Source: Planctomycetota bacterium (GTDB lineage Bacteria; Planctomycetota; UBA1135; UBA2386). From it: a stretch of 64,000 nt of DNA. The notes under the pieces are model-generated. The model worked only from the letters and a program-made list of their open reading frames with translations, ran no database searches and was not told the DNA's origin. Location of the stretch: contig JACKIC010000001.1 of the NCBI GenBank assembly GCA_020638655.1, positions 1,054,001 to 1,118,000 of the forward strand, in the 5' to 3' direction. How positions within the stretch are numbered: the first letter of the stretch is position 1; each line of letters begins with the position of its first letter. A program made the translations under genes and the position numbers. Below, one piece after another: positions 1-7,782 of this stretch.

Positions 1-1068
1 CAGTGCGAGCAGATGCTCGGCGACCAGGACGCGGCCTGGCGGCACTTCGAGGTCGCCGGCCAGATCATGGGCAATTGGCAGACCAGCGGCAGCGAGACCT
101 TCAACGCCGTCGTCGGCAGCGAGAGCAGCAAGACCTACAAGGGCGATCCCTACGAGAAGGCGATGAACGCCTTCTACGCCGGTGTGCACTACCTGTGGCG
201 CGGCGAGCCCGACAACGCCCGGGCCTGCTTCAAGCGCGGCATCCTCGCCGACGCCGAGCTCGGCGAGGACAAGTTCCGCGCCGACTTCACCTTGCTCTAC
301 TGGCTCGCCGGGCGGGCCAGCAGCCTGATGGGCAAGCAGAGCGAGGCCGACGACTTCTATCGCGAGGCCAAGGAGGCGGACGAGTTCGCGCGCGCCCACG
401 GCTCGCGCGGCGACGGCGAGCAGCGCATCCTCGGCGACCCCGGCGCCGGCAACCTGGTGTTGTTGGTCGAATGCGGCATGGGACCCGTCAAGTACGGCGA
501 CGGCGGTCAGGAAGAGCTGGCCCGCTTCCGCCCCGGCGACACCACCGTCAGCCGCGCGCAGGTGACCGTGGGCGGCCGCGACGTCGGCAGCACCGTGCCC
601 CTCGTCGACCTGTACTATCAGGCCAGCACGATGGGCGGCACCGAGATGGAGGGCATCCGCAAGGGCAAGGCCGTGCTCAAGAGCGTGACGACCGTCAGCG
701 GCGTCGTGCTGCTCGACATGGCTGCGCACGACAGCGGCAAGGGCGCGCGCGACAAGGCGATCGCGGGCGGGGCGCTGCTGTTGCTCGGCCTGCTCACCAG
801 TACTGCCGCCGATGTGCGCCATTGGGCCACCTTGCCCGACACCGTGCAGGTGTTGACGCTCGACGTCCCACCCGGAGACCACGACCTGCACCTCGCCTTC
901 TTCGACCGCAACGGTGCCCATCTGGGCGCGCTCGACCAGGACTGGAAGGTGAGCGTTCCGGAGGGCAGCGAGAGCTTCTACCTGTTCCGTTCCCTGCCAG
1001 GGCTCGATCGCATCGTCCCGACCGCCTCCGAGCCCGCCGCCGCACCAACCGAGAAGAAACTGCCATGA
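1..1068 (+). CDS. COG3014-like envelope protein, 5-prime truncated by window edge
   Basis: The reading frame is open from base 1, so the true start and any signal peptide lie outside the window. The visible 355 residues follow the uncharacterised COG3014 pattern: a TPR-like stretch (DPYEKAMNAFYAGVHYL, then NARACFKRGILAD and FRADFTLLYWLAG) followed by a beta-rich half after NLVLLVECGMGPVKYGDG. A Gly/Ala/Leu-rich segment at about residues 255-270 could be a short membrane-associated helix. The stop overlaps the next start as ATGA, so the two are translationally coupled. COG3014 genes commonly sit beside ycfL/lpoB-type lipoprotein genes, and that context is partly reproduced here. Molecular function is unknown; a periplasmic envelope role is inferred from context. 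Confidence 0.75.
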   Translation, partial: QCEQMLGDQDAAWRHFEVAGQIMGNWQTSGSETFNAVVGSESSKTYKGDPYEKAMNAFYAGVHYLWRGEPDNARACFKRGILADAELGEDKFRADFTLLYWLAGRASSLMGKQSEADDFYREAKEADEFARAHGSRGDGEQRILGDPGAGNLVLLVECGMGPVKYGDGGQEELARFRPGDTTVSRAQVTVGGRDVGSTVPLVDLYYQASTMGGTEMEGIRKGKAVLKSVTTVSGVVLLDMAAHDSGKGARDKAIAGGALLLLGLLTSTAADVRHWATLPDTVQVLTLDVPPGDHDLHLAFFDRNGAHLGALDQDWKVSVPEGSESFYLFRSLPGLDRIVPTASEPAAAPTEKKLP

Positions 1069-1463
1069 AACCCGCCCTTGCCATCGCCTTCTGCGCCGCC
1101 TGGTTCGCCAGCTGCAGCACCGCTCCGTATCCCGCCTATGCGATCGAGGACGACGCCGAGCAGATCGCCAGCGTCGTCGTCGCCGACGCCGCCCTGCAGG
1201 ACGTGATCCGCGTCGGTCGCGCCCAGGTGTCTCGTTTGCAGACTGGCGAACTGAAGGTGATCGTGCCGGTGCGCAATATCGACGATGAGCCGATCCAGGT
1301 GCTCGCCCAGATCACCTTCCGCGACGAGCAACGGCAGTCGGTCGGTGACACCTCGAACCGGCAGGTGCAGATCATCCCGGCCGGTTTCACCGTCGACCTG
1401 ATGTGGACTTCGTTGAGCAAGGACGCCGCCGACTACGTGGTGCGTCTGGGCTGGAACAAATAG
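1065..1463 (+). CDS. YcfL-like (DUF1425) lipoprotein
   Basis: A 132-residue predicted lipoprotein. Residues 1-17 form a lipoprotein signal ending in lipobox FASC, with the lipidated Cys at 17. The mature part is a single beta-sandwich-like domain (VIVPVRNIDDEPIQVLAQITF, split around residues 70-90, then VDLMWTSLSKDAADYVVRLGW) resembling DUF1425/YcfL. In gammaproteobacteria ycfL neighbours lpoB, an outer-membrane activator of a penicillin-binding protein. The ATG is inside the TGA of the preceding gene (ATGA), and the next gene starts 9 bp downstream after a GGGGG-rich Shine-Dalgarno-like stretch, so all three form one operon. YcfL family function is not established; a role in cell-envelope assembly is inference. 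Confidence 0.75.
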   Translation: MKPALAIAFCAAWFASCSTAPYPAYAIEDDAEQIASVVVADAALQDVIRVGRAQVSRLQTGELKVIVPVRNIDDEPIQVLAQITFRDEQRQSVGDTSNRQVQIIPAGFTVDLMWTSLSKDAADYVVRLGWNK

Positions 1464-1472
1464 GGGGTAGCC

Positions 1473-1925
1473 ATGTCACGCTCTTTCTTCCTGTTGATCC
1501 CGATCGCGCTCTGCGCCTGCGCCGCGCCGCGCTACGCCGAACCGGTGCAGCCGGTGGCGCACGCGATCGAGCGGCCCGCGCCGGTGCCGGCCCGCAGCGA
1601 ACAGCGCATCGCGCCGAGCCAGGCCGACAGCGAGGCGACTCGCGCCTGGTTCGATCAGGAGATCGAGCGGGCGCGCTACGTGCCCCCGCCCCCGCCGCCG
1701 CCGCCGGTCGAGACCCGCATCGTCTACGAGCGCGTGCCGTACGACGACCGCTACTACACGCCCGACTGCCGCTACGACGACCGCTGCGAGACGACCCGCT
1801 TCCCGGTCAACACCGCGGTCGGCGCGGGCCTGGGCGCGATCATCGGCCACCAGTCGGGTCACCGCGACGAAGGCGCTGCGATCGGCGCCGGCATCGGCCT
1901 GCTGTTCGACCTCGCGCGCTGGTGA
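1473..1925 (+). CDS. Glycine-zipper lipoprotein with polyproline linker
   Basis: A 150-residue lipoprotein: signal MSRSFFLLIPIALCAC with Cys16 lipidated, a Pro/Ala/Glu-rich linker containing nine consecutive prolines at about residues 70-78, then a Tyr/Asp-rich patch with a probable Cys pair (PDCRYDDRC). A glycine-zipper-type segment at about 113-145 (GAGLGAIIGHQSG and AAIGAGIGLL) follows. Glycine zippers of this kind pack against or insert into the outer membrane, as in the Rcs-type and 17 kDa surface antigen lipoproteins. Third gene of the operon starting before base 1. The linker looks built to cross periplasmic space or peptidoglycan. Exact role unknown. Confidence 0.75.
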   Translation: MSRSFFLLIPIALCACAAPRYAEPVQPVAHAIERPAPVPARSEQRIAPSQADSEATRAWFDQEIERARYVPPPPPPPPVETRIVYERVPYDDRYYTPDCRYDDRCETTRFPVNTAVGAGLGAIIGHQSGHRDEGAAIGAGIGLLFDLARW

Positions 1926-1948
1926 CGCTCCGCGGCGCCGGATACGTT
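1921..1948 (+). promoter_or_regulatory. Putative promoter of the LOR/SDH gene, leaderless type
   Basis: A -10-like TACGTT (1943-1948) lies 7 nt before the GTG at 1956, so transcription would start at or next to the start codon. A weak -35-like GGTGAC (1921-1926) precedes it by 16 bp. No Shine-Dalgarno sequence is visible. By-eye assignment only. Confidence 0.4.
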
Positions 1949-1955
1949 CGGCGCC

Positions 1956-3185
1956 GTGCACAAGTCGACCGTCGCGACCTTCTTCGCCAAGGGGCACCTG
2001 ATCGATTCGGGGCTGCTCTCGGACGCCCTCGAGGCCGTGCAGGGGGCGGGCGCCACCTACAAGGTGCTGCGCATGGACATCGGCACCAACCGCTGGGACG
2101 AGAGCCAGCTGCTGCTGCAGGTCGAGGCGCCCGACGAGGACTGCTTCGAGCTCGTGCGCGCCGACCTGATGTCGCTGGGGCTGTCGGAGACCGAGACCCA
2201 GGACGCGTCGTTCGCCACCGTCGACCTCGACGGCACCGCGCCCGAGGGCTTCTACTCGTCGACCAACCTCGCGACCGAGGTGCGCATCGACGGCACCTGG
2301 GTGCCGGTGCAGAACCAGCGCATGGACGCGACCCTGGTCCTCGAGGGCGACGTCGTGCGCTGCGTCAAGCTGCGTGATCTGAAGGTCGGTCAGAGCCTCG
2401 TCGTCGGCTACAGCGGCATCCGCATCACCCCCTACACGACGCGCAAGCTGCAGGAGGGCAAGTTCGGCTTCATGCAGGGCGGCGCCAGCTCCGAGCGGCG
2501 CCTGCCGGCGCAGGTCGCCGACGTCGTGCAGGAGTGGCGTCGGGTGCGCAGCGAAGGCAAGAAGGTGATCCTGGTCGCGGGTCCCGTCGTCGTGCACGTC
2601 GGCGCCGCGCCCGTGCTCGCCGCGATCCTGCGCGCCGGACAGGTCGACGGGCTGCTCAGCGGCAACGCGCTCGCGGTGCACGACATCGAGGCCACCCTCT
2701 ATGGCACCAGCCTCGGCGTCGAACTGGCCTCTGGTCGCGCCGCAGTGCACGGCCACATGCACCACATGCGCGCGATCAACACGATCCGGCGCTGCGGCAG
2801 CATCGAGAAGGCCGTGGAGAACGGCACGCTGAAGGCCGGCGTCATGCACGCCTGCGTCACCGCCAAGGTGCCGTTCTGCCTCGCCGGTTCGATCCGCGAC
2901 GACGGGCCCCTGCCCGACACCCAGATGGACCTGATCGCCGCGCAGGAGGCCTACGCGAAGATCGTCGAGAACGCGGGGCTGGTGGTGATCCTGAGCTCGA
3001 TGCTGCACGGCATCGGCACCGGCAACATGATCCCCGCCGACGTGATGACCGTCTGCGTCGACATCCATCCGGCGGTGGTCAGCAAGCTGTCCGACCGCGG
3101 CTCGGCGCAGAGCCAGGGCATCGTCACCGACGTCGGCGCGTTCCTGGCCGAACTGGCCCGGCAGCTGGGGGTTGCGGCCGAGTAG
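1956..3185 (+). CDS. LOR/SDH-family (TIGR00300-type) enzyme, probable ornithine cyclodeaminase-like
   Basis: A 409-residue cytoplasmic protein starting at GTG. It matches the TIGR00300 family at full length: an N-terminal LOR/SDH bifunctional conserved region at about residues 1-105 and a dinucleotide-binding-like C-terminal part (VILVAGPVVVHVGAAPVL at about 207-224, then GLLSGNALAVHDIEATLYG and SSMLHGIGTGNMIP). Archaeal members have been reported as ornithine cyclodeaminases making proline from ornithine, and a related domain is fused to arginine-guanidine-removing enzymes in cyanobacteria. The reaction here is therefore probably in arginine/ornithine/proline metabolism, but substrate is inferred from family. 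It stands alone between two exported-protein loci and has its own putative promoter. Confidence 0.8.
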   Translation: MHKSTVATFFAKGHLIDSGLLSDALEAVQGAGATYKVLRMDIGTNRWDESQLLLQVEAPDEDCFELVRADLMSLGLSETETQDASFATVDLDGTAPEGFYSSTNLATEVRIDGTWVPVQNQRMDATLVLEGDVVRCVKLRDLKVGQSLVVGYSGIRITPYTTRKLQEGKFGFMQGGASSERRLPAQVADVVQEWRRVRSEGKKVILVAGPVVVHVGAAPVLAAILRAGQVDGLLSGNALAVHDIEATLYGTSLGVELASGRAAVHGHMHHMRAINTIRRCGSIEKAVENGTLKAGVMHACVTAKVPFCLAGSIRDDGPLPDTQMDLIAAQEAYAKIVENAGLVVILSSMLHGIGTGNMIPADVMTVCVDIHPAVVSKLSDRGSAQSQGIVTDVGAFLAELARQLGVAAE

Positions 3186-3253
3186 CCAGGCCCGGGACGC
3201 CGCCGCGGATCCCCTTCGGTCCGTGGCAGGAACAGGTCGATAGCCCCCATGTG

Positions 3254-4393
3254 ATGGGGCGAATCGCGTTCGTTGTCTCGCTGGCGGCCGGCCTGGCCGC
3301 TCAGCAACCTCAGGCCAAAGCTCCGCCCGCGCCGGTGGCGCCGCGCGAGGTCGTGCTGGTCGCCGACCGCGACCCGCTCTCTGCCGCGGCGTTCGGGCTC
3401 GGCAACGGCGGCATCGACGACCGCCACGCCCCCGGGCAGCTGCACTTCGACGAACGCGTCTGCGTCACGCCGGGCGGCGTGCGCATCGAATGCCAGGTGG
3501 CGGGCGTGAAGTTCTCGTTCCCGTCGGGCCGCGAACTCCTCGTCGCCCCGGACGGCTTCCTGCACCTGCGCGGCGGTGAGAACGCCGGGCCGTTCGCGGC
3601 CGGCGTCGAGCTGCGCCTCGGCGACGGCGCGATCGTGCGCATCGTGCTCAACCCGTCGCAGCGCCGCCGGCTGCGCGACGTCGTGATCGTCGCCGGTGAG
3701 CGCGTGCTGCAGCCGTGGCGGCGCGGCGACCCTGCGGTCGATACCGCGCGTGATCAGCCGTGGCCGGGCGTCAAGCTCGCCTGCGTCGGCGACGGCGGCG
3801 ACGTCTATCGCTTGATCGGCATGGGCCCGATGATCGTGCTCGATCGCCTGCTGGTCGAGAAGGCTCGCGAGGAGGTCGCGCCGACCGAACGCATCGCGCT
3901 GCTGACCGCGCCCCTGGTGCAGTCGATGGCGCGCATGCCGCGGCAGCACACCGAGTCCGACGCCGCCGTGCGCGGCGCGGTCTCCGCGGTCGCCGCCGTC
4001 GCCGACCGCGGCAGCGACCTGTTCCCCGACGGCGCGCTGCTCGAGCGCGTCGAACGCGACCGCCTGCGCTGGCTGCTCAGCGGCGGCTGGGAGCTCGAAC
4101 TGATCGTCGACGGCATGAAGCCGCGGCTCGGCCTCTACGCCGGCATGAGCAAGCGCCCGTTGGTCGAGTGGCAGCTCGGCGTGAGTCCCGCGGCGTTCCT
4201 GGGCAACCCCAACGACGACCAGCCCGGGGACCGGCCCTATCACGGCAACGGCACCCGCCTGCTCAACGTCGCCACCGACCTGCAGGCGCGCGAGGCGCTG
4301 TTCGAGCGCACGCTCGCCCTCGGGGTGTTGTCGCGCATGCTGCACCCCGAGGACGGCAAGAGCGGCAAGAACGTCAGTCGTCGTCGTCGCTGA
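3254..4393 (+). CDS. Exported protein of unknown function
   Basis: A 379-residue protein with a short signal peptide (MGRIAFVVSLAAGLAAQQ) and no lipobox. The mature part is rich in beta-strand-like segments with several Asp/Gly turns; no catalytic motif or known domain is recognisable. The ATG at 3254 is preferred over the in-frame GTG at 3251 because it begins the hydrophobic leader. It ends in an Arg run and its last 20 bp overlap, tail to tail, the end of the broken phosphoesterase gene on the other strand. The protein is probably periplasmic or secreted. I do not recognise the family. Confidence 0.65.
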   Translation: MGRIAFVVSLAAGLAAQQPQAKAPPAPVAPREVVLVADRDPLSAAAFGLGNGGIDDRHAPGQLHFDERVCVTPGGVRIECQVAGVKFSFPSGRELLVAPDGFLHLRGGENAGPFAAGVELRLGDGAIVRIVLNPSQRRRLRDVVIVAGERVLQPWRRGDPAVDTARDQPWPGVKLACVGDGGDVYRLIGMGPMIVLDRLLVEKAREEVAPTERIALLTAPLVQSMARMPRQHTESDAAVRGAVSAVAAVADRGSDLFPDGALLERVERDRLRWLLSGGWELELIVDGMKPRLGLYAGMSKRPLVEWQLGVSPAAFLGNPNDDQPGDRPYHGNGTRLLNVATDLQAREALFERTLALGVLSRMLHPEDGKSGKNVSRRRR

Positions 4394-5495
4394 GAGCCCG
4401 CACGAACGCAGCGCGCCGCGGCGCCGGCATCGGCGACCCGGCGCCGCGCACGGAGCGCCAGACGATCTCGTTGAGCAGCAGGTCGTCGGCCGCGTCTTCG
4501 CGGCTCAGGTCCATGCGTTGCGACTCTTCGGCGCCCCACGAGGTCTTTGCGTTGACGTCCGTCAGCGACACCTGCGCCGCGCGCAGTTCGTAGCCACCGG
4601 GGTCGGCGACCGGCTGGAACACGTCCCACATCGGCAGTGCCGCGGCGTCGAACTGACTCATCGGCGGCAGTCCGAGGATCAACTCCATCGTGCGCAGCAT
4701 GCTGCAGGTCGAGTAGAGCGTCGACACCACCGCGCCGCGCCGCACGAACGGGCCCGCGACCAGCCCGACCGAGCGGTGCGCGTCGACGTGGTCGGGGCCG
4801 TTCTGCGCGTCGTCCTCGACGACGAACACGGCCATCGAGGACCAGAAGCGACTGCGCGACAGCCCCTGCAGCACCATGCCCAGGCCCTGGTCGTTGTCGG
4901 CGACGCACGCCTGCGGCGTCGGCTTGCCCGGCGACGTGCCGATGGTGTGGTCGTTGGGCAGGCGCAGCACGATCAGTCGCGGCAACTCGCCGAGCTGTTC
5001 GTAGCGCCGCAGTTCTTCGAGGAAGCGCGCGGCCCGCTTCACGTCCGGGTAGTCCATGTCGAAGCTGCGGAAGAGCGGGTCGAAGTGCCCCTCGAGCACC
5101 TCGATGCGCGCGCGCCCGGGCTCGCCGACGACCGCCGCGTTCTGCACGAACTCGCCGTAGCTGTGGTAGGTCACGCCCGCGGCCTTGGCGAGGTCCCACA
5201 GGTAGCCGCTCTTCGGCGCCGCGATCGCGTAGTTGCCTTCCGAGGGATAACCGAGGCGGTAGCGATCGGCGAGCTCGTCGTCGACGGGCACGTGCTGGTC
5301 GGGCGCCTTGGGCTGCGTGCCCTTGCCGCCGTAGGTCACCGGCCAGGTGCGCTCGACGAAGTCGCTGGCATAGGCACCCATGGTCCATTCGTGGCCGTCC
5401 GCGGACACCTCGGACTCGACGTAGAAGTTGTCGAGCAGCACCCATTGCTCGGCGATCGCGTGGTGGTTGGGCGTCACCTCGCGCCCGAACAGGCC
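4374..5495 (-). pseudogene. C-terminal half of an alkaline-phosphatase-superfamily phosphoesterase, frame-shifted from its N-terminal half
   Basis: In this frame the protein resumes at about LFGREVTPNHHAIAEQ, continues with LLDNFYVESEVSADGHEW, then DHTIGTSPGKPTPQACVADN, ending SDDDD. These are the middle and C-terminal landmarks of the PF04185-type phosphoesterases found fused behind YncE-like beta-propellers. The stretch that should precede LFGREVTPNHH, including the ENRTYD-type segment whose Glu and Asn bind metal in this superfamily, is absent. The N-terminal half ends in another frame at 5474. The junction lies between about 5490 and 5515. Either a genuine deletion has inactivated the gene or the assembly has collapsed here. 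The last 20 bp overlap the convergent upstream gene. Confidence 0.7.
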
Positions 5496-6718
5496 GCCGG
5501 GCGCAGCGGACAGCAGGCGTAGGCGCGCGCCGTGAGCTGCGCCAGCGCCTCGCCGTCGGGCAGCGCGAACGTCGACAGCGAGCCCGCGAACATGCTGCCC
5601 GTGTAGTCGTCCGGGCCGCCGGCCTTCTTGCCGGGCGCCGGACCGTCGGGGTTGGCGCGGCTGCCGAGGCTGCCCTTGCCGTTGGCGACGAACAGCGACG
5701 CGCCGTCCGCCGAGAAGCGCACCGAGGTCGGGTAGAAGCCGACCGGGACGAAGCCGAGGCTGCGGCTCTTGCCGGGGTGTTCGACCTCGAACACCGCGCA
5801 GTTGTTGTTGTCGGCGTTGGCGACGACGAGGAACTCGCCGTCGGGCGACAGCGCGAGCGCGTTCGGCGTCGAGCCCGGCGGCGCCATCGGGTAGAGCGCG
5901 GTGCTCAGCGTCTCGGTCACCTTGCCGAGCGCGGTGTCGACGACGCTGACGGTGTTCTCGTTCGCGTTGCTGACGAACAGGCGGTCGCCGTCCTCGTCGA
6001 GCAGCATCTCGCTCGGGTGTGGTCCGGCCGCGATCGTCGTGCGCAGCGCGCCGTCGCCGGCGCCGAGCACGGCCACCGCCGCGCTGCCCCACAGCGATAC
6101 GAACACGGTCTCGCCGTCGGGGTGCAGCGCGCATTCGTACGGGAACGAGTTCGCGGGCAGTGCGGTGCGCCAGACCTCGGTGCCGTCGGGGTGCACGCGC
6201 GCGACCGCGTGGCGCCGCTGCAGCGCGATCAGCAGATCGCCGCCGGCGTGCACGCACATTCCCGCGGGCAGGTCGAGCTGCGTCGCGTCGCCGATCGGCA
6301 GCGTGCTCCTGGCCGTGGCTGCGCCCGTCGCCGCGTCGAACCCGAACACGCGCACGAGGTCGTCGACGCCGCCGCTCGCGTAGAGCGTGCCGCCGTCGGG
6401 CGACCACGCGAGGCCGCTCCACGTGCGCGTCAGCGGCACCGTGCCCGCCACCGCGCCGGTCTGCGTGTCGAACAGCGTCACCTGGTGCTTGCGGTAGCCG
6501 GCGTGCTGGATCGCGAGCCAGCGCCCGCCAGGGTGCAGCGCCGAGCGCACCGGCAGGTCGCTGGGCAGCGGCACCTGCGCGCCGTGCGGCGCGAGGCGCC
6601 AGCCGTTCGGCAGCAGCGTGGTGCCGTCGGCCTGCGGTCCGGGCAGCGTCGGCCGCGGGTCTTGTTGGGGAGCGGCAGCCAGCAGCAGCGCCGCGACGGT
6701 GATGGCGAGGGCGGACAT
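5474..6718 (-). CDS. YncE-like beta-propeller, N-terminal half of a disrupted propeller/phosphoesterase fusion
   Basis: A 414-residue reading frame: signal peptide (MSALAITVAALLLAAAPQQ), then WD/YVTN-like propeller blades with repeating features such as LAWSPDGGTLYASGG, ALHPDGETVFVSLWGS, LLDEDGDRLFVSNANENT and LALSPDGEFLVVANADNNN. In intact relatives this domain is followed by a metal-dependent phosphoesterase domain. Here, after LTARAYACCPLRPA, the frame runs 8 more codons to a stop at 5474, while the phosphoesterase continues in a different frame. If expressed, the product would be a secreted propeller with no enzymatic domain. A weak -10-like TACGCT sits 9 nt before the ATG (plus-strand 6728-6733). 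Confidence 0.7.
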   Translation of the reverse strand: MSALAITVAALLLAAAPQQDPRPTLPGPQADGTTLLPNGWRLAPHGAQVPLPSDLPVRSALHPGGRWLAIQHAGYRKHQVTLFDTQTGAVAGTVPLTRTWSGLAWSPDGGTLYASGGVDDLVRVFGFDAATGAATARSTLPIGDATQLDLPAGMCVHAGGDLLIALQRRHAVARVHPDGTEVWRTALPANSFPYECALHPDGETVFVSLWGSAAVAVLGAGDGALRTTIAAGPHPSEMLLDEDGDRLFVSNANENTVSVVDTALGKVTETLSTALYPMAPPGSTPNALALSPDGEFLVVANADNNNCAVFEVEHPGKSRSLGFVPVGFYPTSVRFSADGASLFVANGKGSLGSRANPDGPAPGKKAGGPDDYTGSMFAGSLSTFALPDGEALAQLTARAYACCPLRPAACSGAR

Positions 6719-6809
6719 CGGGCGCGCAGCGTACCGCGCGCCCCTGGCGGGTGACGTGAAGCCTCCGCGAAGACCTGCCGGCTCTTCTGGGCCGGCTCGT
6801 CTGGGCCGG

Positions 6810-7781
6810 CTACTTCTTGCGCCGCGCCACGGCCTCGCGGGCGCGCGGCGAGCGGTGTTCGCGCAGGGCGGCTTCGACGGCCGCGTCCTTCTCGGTGCCG
6901 CTGTCGAGCCGCAGCAGCGCTTCGAGCGCCGAGTCGGTGTTGGTGGCGCCGATCGCGAGCAGGACCACGGCGCGGTCCTTGGGTTCGCGAAGCATGCGCA
7001 GCCGACCCTGCAGGCGCGCGGTCGCGTCTTCGCCGTGCAGCATCCTGGCGATGCGGCCGACGACGCGGGCGTATTCGGGGTCGGTCACCGGGCCCAGCGA
7101 GACCATCAGCGAGTCGAGCAGGCCGTCGAGGCGCTGCTCCGCGCACAGCTCGGCGAGTGCGATCTTGTGGTCGATGTCGTCGACTTCCCCCGACGCGCGC
7201 GCCACCAGCTGGCTCCACTGCACGGCCTGCAGGTGACGGCACAGGTCCTGGCGCTCGGTGAGGAAGCGCGTCGCTTCGGTGCGCACGGCGGCGTCGCCGC
7301 GCAGCGCCATCTCACACAGCTCGGCGGCGGTGTCGCTCGGCGTGGCGCCCGCTTCGCTGCGCGCCAGCAGCGCCGCGAACCCCACCAGCGGGTCCTTGTC
7401 GAGGTCGGCGCCGACCAGCGGATTGCTGCCGGCCCAGCCGACCATGCGGAAGTAGGGACCCTGGTCGGCCGCCAGGCCCAGGCGCGTCGCGACGACCGAG
7501 GCGTCCTGCAGGCAGTAGAGGCGCGACTGCCGCGGCGTGGGCCGGTTGTGCAGCGACAGCTTGGGCCAGTCGAGCACGGTCACGGTGCGTCGGCCGGCCG
7601 CGCCGCGCACGTCGCGCAGCACCTGCACGGTGTGCAGCACGACGTCGTCGCCGTGCGCGGCCTTGGCGACCTGGCGGCCGACGACGACGGCGTCGGCGTC
7701 GACGAGGCCGCGGCGCAGGTCCTGGCCGATCGCCGCGGGGGCGCAGCAGAACAGGGGGAGGAGCAGCAGGAAGGTGCGCAT
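6810..7781 (-). CDS. Exported HEAT-like repeat protein, unknown function
   Basis: A 323-residue protein with signal peptide MRTFLLLLPLFCCAPAAIGQ. Residues about 25-130 form a beta-rich region (VDADAVVVGRQVAKA, VTVLDWPKL, RLYCLQD). From about 150 the sequence is helical and Ala/Leu/Arg-rich with paired helices (AAELCEMALRGDAAVRTEAT, ALLRLDSGTEKDAAVEAAL), like HEAT/armadillo repeats used for protein-protein contacts. It starts one base after the stop of the neighbouring metalloprotease-like lipoprotein gene on the same strand, so the two are probably co-transcribed. No enzyme motif is seen. Confidence 0.7.
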   Translation of the reverse strand: MRTFLLLLPLFCCAPAAIGQDLRRGLVDADAVVVGRQVAKAAHGDDVVLHTVQVLRDVRGAAGRRTVTVLDWPKLSLHNRPTPRQSRLYCLQDASVVATRLGLAADQGPYFRMVGWAGSNPLVGADLDKDPLVGFAALLARSEAGATPSDTAAELCEMALRGDAAVRTEATRFLTERQDLCRHLQAVQWSQLVARASGEVDDIDHKIALAELCAEQRLDGLLDSLMVSLGPVTDPEYARVVGRIARMLHGEDATARLQGRLRMLREPKDRAVVLLAIGATNTDSALEALLRLDSGTEKDAAVEAALREHRSPRAREAVARRKK

Positions 7782-7782
7782 G

